From NCBI GenBank assembly GCA_019828545.1, contig JACVRA010000420.1, positions 48,977 through 112,976 on the forward strand: 64,000 bases of DNA, in the 5' to 3' direction. Positions 1 to 10,290 of this stretch are shown here, in pieces. Both the position numbers and the translations under genes were made by a program. The stretch is from Paracamarosporium sp. OC-R06-R3. Its lineage: Eukaryota; Ascomycota; Dothideomycetes; Pleosporales; Didymosphaeriaceae. The notes under the pieces were generated by a model, which was not told the DNA's origin, searched no databases, and saw only the letters and a program-made list of their open reading frames with translations. Numbering within the stretch: the first letter of the stretch is position 1; each line of letters starts with the position of its first letter.

Positions 1-2092
1 CACGAAATAAGAAATCCCTTGAGCGCCGTTCTGCATCTCGCCGAAGAGGTCAAAGAGGTAGCACGCGACCTCGGCAACAGCTACAAGGACGCCAAATGCC
101 AGATCGATGACATCCTAGACGCTGCCGATACCATTCTTCTCTGTGTGTCGCATCAAAATACACTAGTTGACGACATTCTATCGTTTTCGAAACTTGATTC
201 CATGATGCTCTCGCTGGTTCCTAGGGGTGAGTAACTTACATCGACCATGACAGACGTCACCTAACCGCAGCACAGAGGTCCGACCAAAGTGGGAGTTTTC
301 AAAAGCGCTAAAAGTGTTCAACTCGGAGTTCAAAGCCAAGGGTATCAAGTTCAACTACGCTATGGACTATTCATACGATGAGATAGAAGTCGACACTGTC
401 ATCGCCGATTGCAATCGGATGAAACAGGTCCTGGTCAATCTGATTACGAATGCGATCAAATTCACGGCTAAGAAGGACGGTAATCGCCATATATCCGTCT
501 CCATGGGCGCTTCAGTTGAGCAGCCAACTTCTTATCCACCCAACGTAATATTTTTCAGCAAGGATGAAACCGCTTTTCACATTGATTCTACCATGAGTGC
601 CGAATGGGGCAGCGGGCCTGTCATGTACCTCATGGTAGCTGTCAAAGATAGTGGCATTGGTATCAGCCAAGAGGGACAGGCCAAGCTTTTCGAACGATTT
701 AGGTATGACTGTTGCTTCTCGCCCGTTTTGCATGCAAACACTAAAACATCGCCTAGGCAAGCTACACCGAAAACGCAAGAAAAGTACGGAGGTTCCGGTT
801 TGGGACTCTTCATTTCCCGTAAATGTACGGATAACAACCTGCCCCTTTGAGCCACTAGACTAACTTTCGTAGTATGCCAGTTGCACGGTGGAGATATTGG
901 AGTGTCGAGTAAAAGTGGTGAAGGCTCTACTTTTGGTTTCTACTTCAAGGTCCGCCGCTTGACAGGCAGTCCGGGAGAAAGTCGACCACCCATGAGTACG
1001 CGTTCATCAGAATCGTCGAGCGCACCCCAACGATCACAAACACCGAGGCCATCGTACAGTCGTGCAAATTCCAACCTCAAACGTATCAAAGAACTGGAAC
1101 ACGAACAAGGCAATTCGGACAGACACAATAAATACGACGGTTCGGACAAGACCAATAAGGATAAAGTCAAGGCCAAGAATGATCAGGGCAAGACCCACAA
1201 GGATGAGGACGAGACCAACAAGAATGGCGACCAGCCTCCCGAAAGACCGCCTATAAAACCCCTCACTAGTAATGCTGGGATCGACGCTGAGGAAATGGAC
1301 ATGAACGAGTCCCTGAGGAACCCTCCCACTGAATATCGTCCTGAAGCGCACCCTGAATCCAAGCGAGACAGTCGTTACGAGGAGACCGAAGGCATTGCGA
1401 GCAAAGTTGAAGAGCGACGCTCTTCCTTGACGGAAGGGATTGAAGACCGCCTCCCCGACCTGCAACGCGGGGAGACGAAAAGGCAAGAATCACGTTCTCT
1501 GGACCGCTCCGAGTCAGATAGGCAAGAACCATCTGACACACGTAGCACCCTCCTCTTGGTTGAAGATAACCTTATCAACCAGAAGGTGCTTAGAAGGCAA
1601 CTGCAAGGCAAGGGGTTCGAGGTGAGTCAAATATCCACTTCGTCTGAATACACTGCTGAGCCCAACAGGTATTCGTAGCAAACAACGGCCAAGAAGCCAT
1701 CGACGCCGTCGCCGAACGCGGCCAGCTCGAGCCCGACGAGGGCGGGCCCAGAAATTATTTCGACTGCATCCTAATGGACCAGGTGAGCCTCCCCTTTCCG
1801 TCAAACCCCCGGAATACGATCTGAATCCCGCTCCTCCCTCGGTATCTAATTCCAGCTTTAGGAAATGCCCATCAAAGACGGCAACGCCGCCACCGTCGAG
1901 ATCCGCGACCTTCAAGAAACGGGTAAAGCCGGCCGGTCACCCATCCTTGGTGTATCCGCCAACGTTCGCGAGGCGCAGACGAAGAGCATGTTGGAAGCCG
2001 GCATGGACGCGGTGATCTCGAAGCCGTTCAAAGTCGAGGACTTGGTGGGGAGGATCAGGAAGTTGGTGCCTAAGAGTGGGGAAGATGGATAG
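1..2092 (+). CDS. Hybrid histidine kinase, C-terminal part (5' truncated by window)
   Basis: The window opens exactly on the H-box ([13 protein letters not shown]), so the sensor region lies outside. Exons 1-226, 276-702, 757-824, 873-1621, 1669-1782 and 1862-2092 give 604 codons plus stop, with every frame closing. Domains in order: HisKA phospho-acceptor His at residue 1; HATPase with N-box [18 protein letters not shown] (about 120), G1 DSGIGIS (about 199) and G2 GGSGLGLF (about 229); a charged Lys/Asp/Glu/Arg-rich linker of about 200 residues; then a receiver domain with LLLVEDN (about 467), phospho-acceptor Asp in ILMDQEMP (about 527) and the invariant Lys in SKPF. All catalytic boxes are intact, so autophosphorylation and relay to an Hpt protein are expected from the family. 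The signal sensed cannot be read here. The long charged linker is unusual and probably disordered. Confidence 0.95.
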
Positions 2093-2623
2093 GGGAGGAG
2101 GCGGATAGAAGGGGGTAGGAGGGGAAGAGTAGGAAGGAGGAGAGGGGTGTGTACGATATGTACGATGACGATGATGATGGTTATGATTGATGACGATCAT
2201 GATGGTGATGGTGGTGTGTTTTCGTGGGGAGGTGAGGTGGGATGGAGAGGAGAAGAAAAAGTGACGGACTAATGAATACTTGGCATCTTTGCGTTGCATC
2301 GCTGTATATCCCCCATTTTCCGACTTGGTTGTAAATCGATGGATCGCTTAGAAGGGTTTTACGAATCTAACTGGTTTAAATGGCTTCTGTGGTTTACCTT
2401 ATTCGCGTGACGCTGTAGCGGGAAATAATCTGCTTGTGATGTGATGGGTGCGTGTGGGAGGGTAGTATGGTTACGGGGAAGGTGTGTGACATCTTAGTCA
2501 AAAGCAACACTCTTGATTGCGAAATCCTGCTTTTTGTAAGTACGCGGTTGTGTGCTGGTTTGAAGGGAATGTCATTTTTACTATTTATGTTTTTTTGGGG
2601 CTTGGACTTGTGCTCTATTGGGG
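2093..2623. other. Convergent 3' intergenic region
   Basis: This lies between two genes that converge tail to tail. A purine-rich run at about 2094-2150 and ATG/GAT-rich simple sequence at 2160-2215 follow the histidine kinase stop and look like 3' UTR. I see no coding potential. Confidence 0.5.
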
Positions 2624-4736
2624 CTACGCGTTCGTCAAAAAGGAAAAGGAAAAGAGAGGAGAGAAGAGAGATAAGAAAGCCCGGAGGAGGATTCGGATGA
2701 GGAGGAATACCGCGCAGATTATTATCACGCAAGTTCCTCCGACGATCATAGTTGGTTTTATAAGAGTGTCCCGTTCTTGTTTGGAGAGAGTGGAGTCTGA
2801 TGGTTGGGGTTGGATGGGCTCGTTTTTCGTGGCTGCGTGGTCGTGTCCCGGGTTGGTGTGGACTTGGGGTTGAGTCTTTTGTTTCTCTGGATTGCTGCTG
2901 TTGGATGACGCTGGTTGCTGAACCTGGCTTGTAGTCTTCACGGTCCGCGAAGCCGAGCTCTTTTCTTCCGAAAGGTCGCGTCCAATCTTTTCAAACGCGT
3001 TGCGGAGTCCGTTTTTCGAAAAGCCCATGCTTATCTGAAGGGACGTGTCGCCTGATTCCCTGTCGCGGACTTCATGGCTGATCTGTGGACTGGGTCGAGG
3101 TTTATGTGGAAGTTGGTTCGGAGGTTGGGGGAATTCACCATCTTGCTCTGACCAATCTAGTTCCGCGAGCTTCTTCTTCATACTCTCAATGTCAGAAGAC
3201 GTATCTCGGTCCGACTTCTCAATTGCCGCGGAGCATAACGCCTCCCACGACAATCGCCACAGAGAGCTCGGGATGAGGGCAAAATCTTGAGGTGACGGGA
3301 TAGGTAGGGCTTGGCTGGCTCCTTGTATGTGTCTGTAGATCCTGTCTGGAAAGTCGGGCTGACGGTCGGGCTCCAGAATCAAGTCCAAAGCGTGTAGAGC
3401 CCTGATGTTCATTCCTAGCTTTTGTGTCGTCCCCACCAGAACTTCCATGCAGATACGAATGTTGTTGTCCAAGGCTGGCGAAACTTGTTTCAACGCTTCG
3501 TCGACAGCGTCTTCGAAACTGGTGTGACTGTCTCCTTCGCCCAAGGGATCAACATGGTATCGAGCTTTAACGTGGGAACCCAGGCCTCGCACGACATGTT
3601 CCAATTTTTCCAAGAACAGCTTGGTGGGGTCGTCCGGTCGTTCTGTAATGGTTTTCATGCTGTAAATACCATTGGCTTGTGTGGGCATGCCTAAGTAAAA
3701 CTCGAGAGCGCTTTTCAACGCTGACTGCGACCGATACACAATCAAAGGTAACTTGCAGGCTTGATCTAACATGACCGAATTAAGCATCTGAACATCTGGC
3801 GTTTTCAGGGTCGCTGTGTCTATGCATGTATGCTGCCAGCAACCCGACCCTATTCCTTTGAACATCTTCATCCCTATCTTCAAGAGGTTCCGGAAGCAGG
3901 GTGCTTCGCAAAACCATTATGAGGGTTGGCGAAATAACACCCAGGATGTGAAACTCTGTATACGCCGTCGTAGTACGTTCTCCTGTTATGGGGTGAACAG
4001 AGTAGCTAACAGGTCCTTCATATATGCTGAAAGCGTTTTCCGTAAGGATAAACTCTTCGCTTGGATTCGATGGCGTACATAGCGCAAGGTACATTTGTCG
4101 AATGGCTATGATCACCCACTCAGCGTCTCCAGGATATATGCGTTCAAGCAGATCCGTGACCCATTCTCCCTCTGGGTCGATATTCATCTCGATGATTACG
4201 CTTAGATTATCGAACCAGACGTCTAACGGTCGTTGAAAGTTCTTCCTGCGCATATACTCGAGAAATTCGGTCTTGTCGTTCGCCTCGTAGCCTTCTTCAT
4301 TCTGGTGGTTGAAGCGTCTGAAGAAAATTGGGCTTCGATACTTCATCACGAACAAGAATTTTCGCAAAGTGTCTTTCTCTGTTCGAGACATTGAAATTTC
4401 CTTTTTGCTATGCTTGTGCGCCTTGAGGATCCGCTGGATGATAAGGCTTGTCGCCGATTCGAGGCGACCCAGCTTGTTCTCTATATCAAACTGTTGCTCG
4501 CGAGTGAATTTGGAGTCGTCCTTGTACATGTCCAGGTTGCCAAATGTCTGCTTTACAGGGACTTCAACTAGTCCCGGAGGAACTGTATCAAGATTAACAG
4601 CGTAGAGCATCGGCTCTCCTGGATACAGTCGCCCTTGTGATTTTGTTTTCCTCCGTTTCTGGTTTTTGAATGAGAAATTGCGGAGCAGAAACCGTGGGAT
4701 GTAATGGTGATATTGGGCTTTTGTGTTCTGATTCAT
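2624..4736 (-). pseudogene. DUF4238-like gene split across two reading frames
   Basis: The 5' half (ATG at 4736, open to 3780, about 318 aa) starts QYHHYIPRFLLRNF, the hallmark of DUF4238 proteins of unknown function, often found in accessory regions. The 3' half (open from 3883 to the stop at 2624) continues the protein in the +1 frame. It has a long helical segment, a Ser/Gln-rich linker and a C-terminal hydrophobic segment (IVGGTCVIIICAVFLLI) that could anchor a membrane. The two open frames overlap by about 104 bp. No intron with a good donor and branch site joins them; candidates such as AGG|GTCGGG...TTCAG (61 bp) or GAT|GTTCAA (76 bp) would fix the frame but have weak donors. I infer a small frameshifting deletion, or a poor intron. 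The overall DUF4238 call is good; whether the gene is intact is open. Confidence 0.6.
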
Positions 4737-5767
4737 CCTCAGCCTTGGGACTTGACCCAATATTGAATAAATCACTCAAGTAGAAGGCAGGCCTGACTAA
4801 TTATGAAGACCAAAAGTGTAATATGCTTATTTTCTTATATAGAAACAAAGATAAAGTGAACGGTGAGGGTGCGCACGAATATCTATCTGAAGAAGTGGGC
4901 GTACTCATGGAACGCTGGTTCAGCCCCGCTCCACGTCATCACATGCATTTATGTGCGACCTCGAGCATCCTACTTTCATTTCATGCGTTTGTTATGACCT
5001 GTTGAGAGGACATTCGACTAGCACTAGCTGTGGCTTTATAGATGATTTGCACTGCATAGATAGCAGGAGGGAGAGGTCTATGTAAGTTAGCACAGCTCGT
5101 GATATCGCCACTCTCTAAGCTACACATGCTGCTCCCGTAAAGCGTTATGACACATTTGGTAGGCGCCTTTCTAAGCGCGCGCTGAACATAATTGGAGTGC
5201 ATCCGCATAATCTATTTTAGTATTTCGGGCAACTCAACATGTCGTGGAAACAGGTGGATAGTGTTGAGGTATCATAGACGATACACTGGGTAGTTAATTT
5301 AATTCGGTCTTAAAACCGACTAACGTCTTATAGACATGTTGGTCACTAGAGGTTGCAGTATGTTTATCTTCTAACGAATGTACCTGCGAATTCTTGTTAA
5401 TCGATTGATGGCTTTGGATCGTTCATGGAAAGAAGCATGGTTCTACAAATCAACAATTCGCATTACCAAACACCAACGTGTCCTCAAACAGGTGCATAAA
5501 GTCACCTTGCCTCGTGAAGGGTCGCCTTCTCCTCATTCTCACACCAACCGACTGCAGACACAAACGCGGCGACGCAACGAGACGACACATCGCTGACCTA
5601 AGGTGAGTTGCATTGCACAAGCCTTGCTCGACACATACTAAGAAGCCGTCCCTTCGTTCCCAACCAGACGCGCACAAGAGTATTCGAAAAATAACCCTCT
5701 CTACATAGACACCCATCTAATTCCTACCAGGCCTTCCCCAGTGTATTCTACCCACCCCAGATTGACC
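4737..5767. other. Intergenic region without recognisable gene
   Basis: AT-rich at about 5220-5360, with only short ORFs in all frames and no recognisable domain. It separates the divergent DUF4238 gene from a small membrane-protein gene, so promoters for both are expected here, but I could not pick out a specific element. Confidence 0.4.
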
Positions 5768-6187
5768 ATGCTCAACAACACCCTCGCAACCGTCAAACAC
5801 TTTCGAGCAGGCCAAGTCCTCTCCAACCTCCGTCGTCTCAACCCTATCCACCTCTCTCTCGCAGCCACCGCATACCGCATCCAATCGCAAAACCTCAGCG
5901 TACCAGACCGCTTCGGCATATTCTCTATTGGACCACCCCGACTTCAAGTCTACGAGGTGGCAAGATTCGTGTATGCGGTACTCATTATTATCTTTGCCGT
6001 TGTTGGGCTTACGTGCATCCTGGCGTGGACTTGGGCTTTGGGACTACCGAATATTGCGAAGATCGGGTTGATGTTTGCGGGGTATACGATTTCTATGGCA
6101 ATTTTCATGTGGTGGGTAATGTGTTCGAGTCCGAAGAGAGCGCGTGGGTATGTGTGGGAGGATTGGGAGGATAGGGGGCGTGTCTAG
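5768..6187 (+). CDS. Small predicted membrane protein, unrecognised
   Basis: An intronless frame of 139 aa from the ATG at 5768; the frame is open upstream but only through a GTG. The N-terminal half is polar/basic. Two hydrophobic segments follow at about residues 74-97 (YAVLIIIFAVVGLTCILAWT) and 102-123 (IAKIGLMFAGYTISMAIFMW), then a basic SPKRARG stretch and an acidic Trp-containing tail (EDWEDRGRV). The hydrophobic pattern and codon use look coding, but I recognise no family. It could be a lineage-specific membrane protein or a chance frame. Confidence 0.45.
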   Translation: MLNNTLATVKHFRAGQVLSNLRRLNPIHLSLAATAYRIQSQNLSVPDRFGIFSIGPPRLQVYEVARFVYAVLIIIFAVVGLTCILAWTWALGLPNIAKIGLMFAGYTISMAIFMWWVMCSSPKRARGYVWEDWEDRGRV

Positions 6188-7289
6188 GAAGAGAAGGCTG
6201 CAGGCACCGCACTCGATCGTGTAAGGGCTGAAACTTACTACATTCTTTGTTTGGACTACTTTCTGATTCAGGGCGTCTTTGATGGGAGCTGCGGCCATTT
6301 TGGCTGCGGATCCACTTCCTCTACACACCACTTATCAAAGCTCCTTTTCAGATATTGTGCAGAGGCAGGTATGCCTGATTGGGGGATGTATTTGTAGAAA
6401 TGTGCTGTTTCAGGGCCTATTACTTCCACTGTAAGCACGTACTCTAGCAATTTGGCGCAAAGTGGATCCAGGCCGAGCTCGAGCCGTGTTTTCCTACTTT
6501 TAGAAAATGAACCCTTCGCACGGCCCTACTAGTTAGCTCGGATATAACTTCGCAGAAGCTAGATATTATACTTTAACTCTGATGAACATTTTAAGAACCT
6601 GACCAACGTGGTTAAGTCTGGGCTCGAAGATGCTTTGCGATTGGCTGTCGTTCCCGCAGAGGGATTGCCTCATCTTAAAGGCAGATTTCGACTTGTAACG
6701 ATGCATTTAGCTCTGTGGCCTTGCGCAAGATTCGTCGTTGATGCGTAGAAGAACAGTTCGATACGTGGTATATGTAGACAAGCTTGTCCTTCAATATGTC
6801 GGATACATCTTCTTTTTAATGGATATCACGGTAAGCCGATGCACTTGAGAGCATGACTCGAGCTCATGGTAGTTCGTCGCCCAACCTCAATTATAGCTAA
6901 GTTTGGCTTATTTAGGGCTAGCTTGATGATATCTTGGCACGTTATAGCCCCACCTCGTGCCTAAGCAAGGAGACCAGCCGCACCCACATTGCATTGAGAC
7001 CACGCCGATTCTGGTTCTACCTATCGATCCTGATTCGGGAACTACACAGCGTTATCATATATCACTGTCAGCTACGAACAGGATATGAGGATAAGCACTA
7101 TCCATCTTCTCTTCCGTCCATCGTTGCTGTCAGCTACCCCAGTGTTTGCGTCAAGCGTATCATGCGCTACCAGCGGTTAGTCTTGTAGATAACTCTGCCA
7201 TTGTTAGAGTCGATACTAAGTACATTTTAAGATAAAATTACTCGAACTGTCAATCATTTTCATTCTGCCTGACCGTCCGTATTCCCAAC
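6188..7289. other. Intergenic region
   Basis: No convincing gene. A short minus-strand frame near 6270-6450 has no start context or domain. AT-rich stretches at 6545-6600 and 7200-7260 precede the downstream kinase gene. Confidence 0.4.
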
Positions 7290-9095
7290 ATGAGCATTAC
7301 CGCGAAATCCCAGGAAAGCCCCTATACTACATTCGTTAGACGATGGGATCTCAACACCGATGCAGCGATAAACTGGTCAGGCCAAGGAAGTCATGTTGAA
7401 TTCAAACGGAGGGAAGATATACCGCTCGCACTTCACGAGGTGCTCGGGTCTGGCGGTTATGCAGTTGTGCAAAAGGTCATCCACGTAGCTGGAAGTCATG
7501 CACCTTTAGCTCAAAAAATCATTCGGAACTACCGTAAAGGCTTGGAGTCAATCATGGCAGAGGTGAAGCATATACAAAAGCTCAGGCATCGTCATCTCAT
7601 ACAACTTGTTGGCACGTACGCGTTAAAACGGGACTTGCACATACTACTCTTCCCGGTTGGCCAGTGGAATCTGAGACAATTCCTCGAAGATTTACAGGAC
7701 TTTGACGCAAGTCATAAGGTGTACCCTGAGCTTTGCAGCCTCGGAACATTTTTCAAATGCCTTGCTGGTGCATTGGCACATCTCCACAACGAGACAACAC
7801 CTCACATAAAACATCTTGACATTAAACCAGAAAACATCATTGTGAGAAGATATGCACCTCATCGACTGACAGTTCTACTGACCGATTTTGGGGTTTCTCG
7901 AAGCTTTCAACCCGACACTACTAGTCAAGATTATGATACGCTGTACACAAGTCCTATCTACGCTGCGCCAGAAATATCTCAACATAAATCATTCGGACGC
8001 CCTGCTGACGTATTCTCCCTTGGCTGCGTATTTACGGAGATGATCTCAGTACTCGGCGGTAAGACCTTGTTGGATTTTGCAAATCACCGACGCTGCCATC
8101 GAGAAGATGGATCAACTACAGTTGCGTTTGGGAGCAACTTGAAAGCATGCGAAACGTGGCTGGAAGATTTGCGACTGAATGCACCCTTCCGACAGCTCCC
8201 GCTTTGGGACTCTGTATGGTGGACACAACTTATCGATTTGATCGCCAGAATGATCACAGTAGCACCCCTTGATCGTCCAACTAGTATAGGGTTGGTAAGA
8301 TTTTTTCCAAGCGGACCATGCTGTAATGTGCCATTAGAGGAATACGCGGAACCATCAAGCTTAAAACGACTGGTAAAATTAGACCCTCGCCATCCGGGCC
8401 ATCTGAGTGATATGAATTCTTCCGTAACGATGGATACACACTTGGTCCCTATGGTAACAGGGCCCTCTACCGAGAAATCGGTGCTTTCCATTCAGGTGTC
8501 TGTCCTGAATCGCATGAACACCTTAACAGGCATTGATCGGTCAGGGAAAGGAGCACATGCCGAGGTCAATAAATATAACTCGCCGACTGTTCGTCAACTT
8601 GATATCATTGGCCTGGGCAACAATTCCCTTGTGACAAAGATCGTATATACGCACCGCGGTCCATACCTTTTCGCCAAGATATCCTTCCAAAAAGGCAGGT
8701 ATCTTTTGCGCCTCAAAACACTGTTACGAGAGCTCCGAAGATTACGACGCGGTCACATTGTCCGGATGATCGGCACACAAAGTGAGATCATACTTTTCCT
8801 GTTGTTGACTTACCCTGCTGCACATCGAAATCATCAAACATTCTTGGAGAGCAAGACGTCGCATACAAATGCTCAACGCGTTCATTCAAACCTCAGAAGG
8901 TGTGAAAAAGCCCTGCGGAAATTTGTCAAATGCGTTATTCAAGGGCTGCATGCAGAGCTGATCCAGTCCAAGGCAGAGCTGAATCGCATCCTCGGCGCCA
9001 GAAGAAAACCATGTAGTCAGAATTATCTTTTCATTCACCCAGTGTTTCACCGTTTATGGATCCTGATAAACAGAATAATTGTGTTTATCATTTAA
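7290..9095 (+). CDS. Protein kinase with truncated second kinase N-lobe
   Basis: One intronless frame of 601 aa. The first domain (about 45-350) is a full Ser/Thr kinase: Gly loop GSGGYAVV, Lys in LAQKII (about 75), alpha-C Glu in MAEVKHI, catalytic loop HLDIKPENI (about 174, Leu in place of Arg in HRD), DFG in LTDFGVS (about 197), and YAAPE. The key Lys, Asp, Asn and DFG Asp are present, so activity is plausible. From about 430 a second N-lobe begins (GLGNNSLVTKI, LFAKISF, then an RELRRLRRGHIVRMIGT helix/strand), but no catalytic loop, DFG or C-lobe follows before the stop. The result is a kinase plus half-kinase. Fungal kinases of this kind are often lineage-specific and co-occur with STAND genes; the function is unknown. 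Confidence 0.8.
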   Translation: MSITAKSQESPYTTFVRRWDLNTDAAINWSGQGSHVEFKRREDIPLALHEVLGSGGYAVVQKVIHVAGSHAPLAQKIIRNYRKGLESIMAEVKHIQKLRHRHLIQLVGTYALKRDLHILLFPVGQWNLRQFLEDLQDFDASHKVYPELCSLGTFFKCLAGALAHLHNETTPHIKHLDIKPENIIVRRYAPHRLTVLLTDFGVSRSFQPDTTSQDYDTLYTSPIYAAPEISQHKSFGRPADVFSLGCVFTEMISVLGGKTLLDFANHRRCHREDGSTTVAFGSNLKACETWLEDLRLNAPFRQLPLWDSVWWTQLIDLIARMITVAPLDRPTSIGLVRFFPSGPCCNVPLEEYAEPSSLKRLVKLDPRHPGHLSDMNSSVTMDTHLVPMVTGPSTEKSVLSIQVSVLNRMNTLTGIDRSGKGAHAEVNKYNSPTVRQLDIIGLGNNSLVTKIVYTHRGPYLFAKISFQKGRYLLRLKTLLRELRRLRRGHIVRMIGTQSEIILFLLLTYPAAHRNHQTFLESKTSHTNAQRVHSNLRRCEKALRKFVKCVIQGLHAELIQSKAELNRILGARRKPCSQNYLFIHPVFHRLWILINRIIVFII

Positions 9096-10290
9096 GGGAC
9101 GAAGTAGCGGCATTGCCACTGGATATGTTTTGACGACGATGCGGCTGGTGTAGAAAACCAGATAGAGATGAGTCATAGCGAGTGGAGTTTGCGCCAAGTA
9201 TGTGACCCTAGCGAGTTGGCTCCACAGCGGAATTGCGCACCGAATGTTGTACCTTTACTAAGCTACCAAGCCTATAGGAGCCAAGGACTATTGACAAGTG
9301 GAGTTTTAGTAGTTATTGTAGACATATAGTTTAGTAAGAATGGTAAGGGTTCATGTCTTAATAGGTAATATAGCTACGCTCTTTTTTGTGCTGATTCGCA
9401 GGGGAATCATATTTTTTGTATCACTTTTTGTCTCAAGGCGTACGCCGAATTTTGGTCAAACCATCACCCCAAATAGGTAATATAGTAGGCGAATATTGAA
9501 CTGTTTAGGCTGTAGGGCCTTACGATCTCTTCACAGACATAACTTAGATACGGAAGATACGAACTCACCAGGTCTCTAATTGAAGCACACGCAACGAACC
9601 CTAATGTCGTTCTGGATCCCGTTTCTCAGCTACCGTGGCGACAAGTCGTACTGCCGTCCTTCAACAGAACTGCTAGCGGTTTTACTACCATCGTCATAAA
9701 CCATATCAAAGGTACTGACTCGAAAAGACTACGATACGTAATGCAATCTCAACCCACGAGGGCTACATGTGGTGGACTATTTTCAGAAAGCCGAAGGCCG
9801 ATCCATTTCAATCTTTCTTTCCGTCCAACGAAAGTATCATCTCATTGCTATGGAAATTGCTTGGCGCTTCTCGCGTTTTAATCTAACGCGTGGCCCTTCT
9901 CGAAATTGTCAATATTCTTCACATGCGGATTGGATCTTGTCTTATACCTTGATTCGACTTTACCGGGGCTAATCGTATTGGTAGCTTTTCGTGTCGGTGC
10001 AACACATGTTTGGTCCAAATTCTTGAGCAAGCTGACGTGAAACGAACTTTCTGATAGTGATTAATCGATGTGGGATACTCGTGGTAAGACCTTCATATAT
10101 ACAAGGTACACTTTAAACCTAACATGATGTGTAAATACTATATATACACGCGTAGATCCTCTATTCATCTATCGCTAAAACGCGACAACACACGCCTAAG
10201 CTTCTCCCCCATCTATCTATCTATACACAACCAAGCCACCCATCCTTCCCCACACCAACTGCACGCAAACCTCGTCTATGCTACATAACC
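9096..10290. other. Intergenic region
   Basis: About 1.2 kb with no supported gene. The octamer-like string taggtaatatag occurs twice (9361 and 9474), suggesting a degraded repeat. A TCTA microsatellite at about 10211-10224 lies just past the stop of the ATPase gene. Confidence 0.4.
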
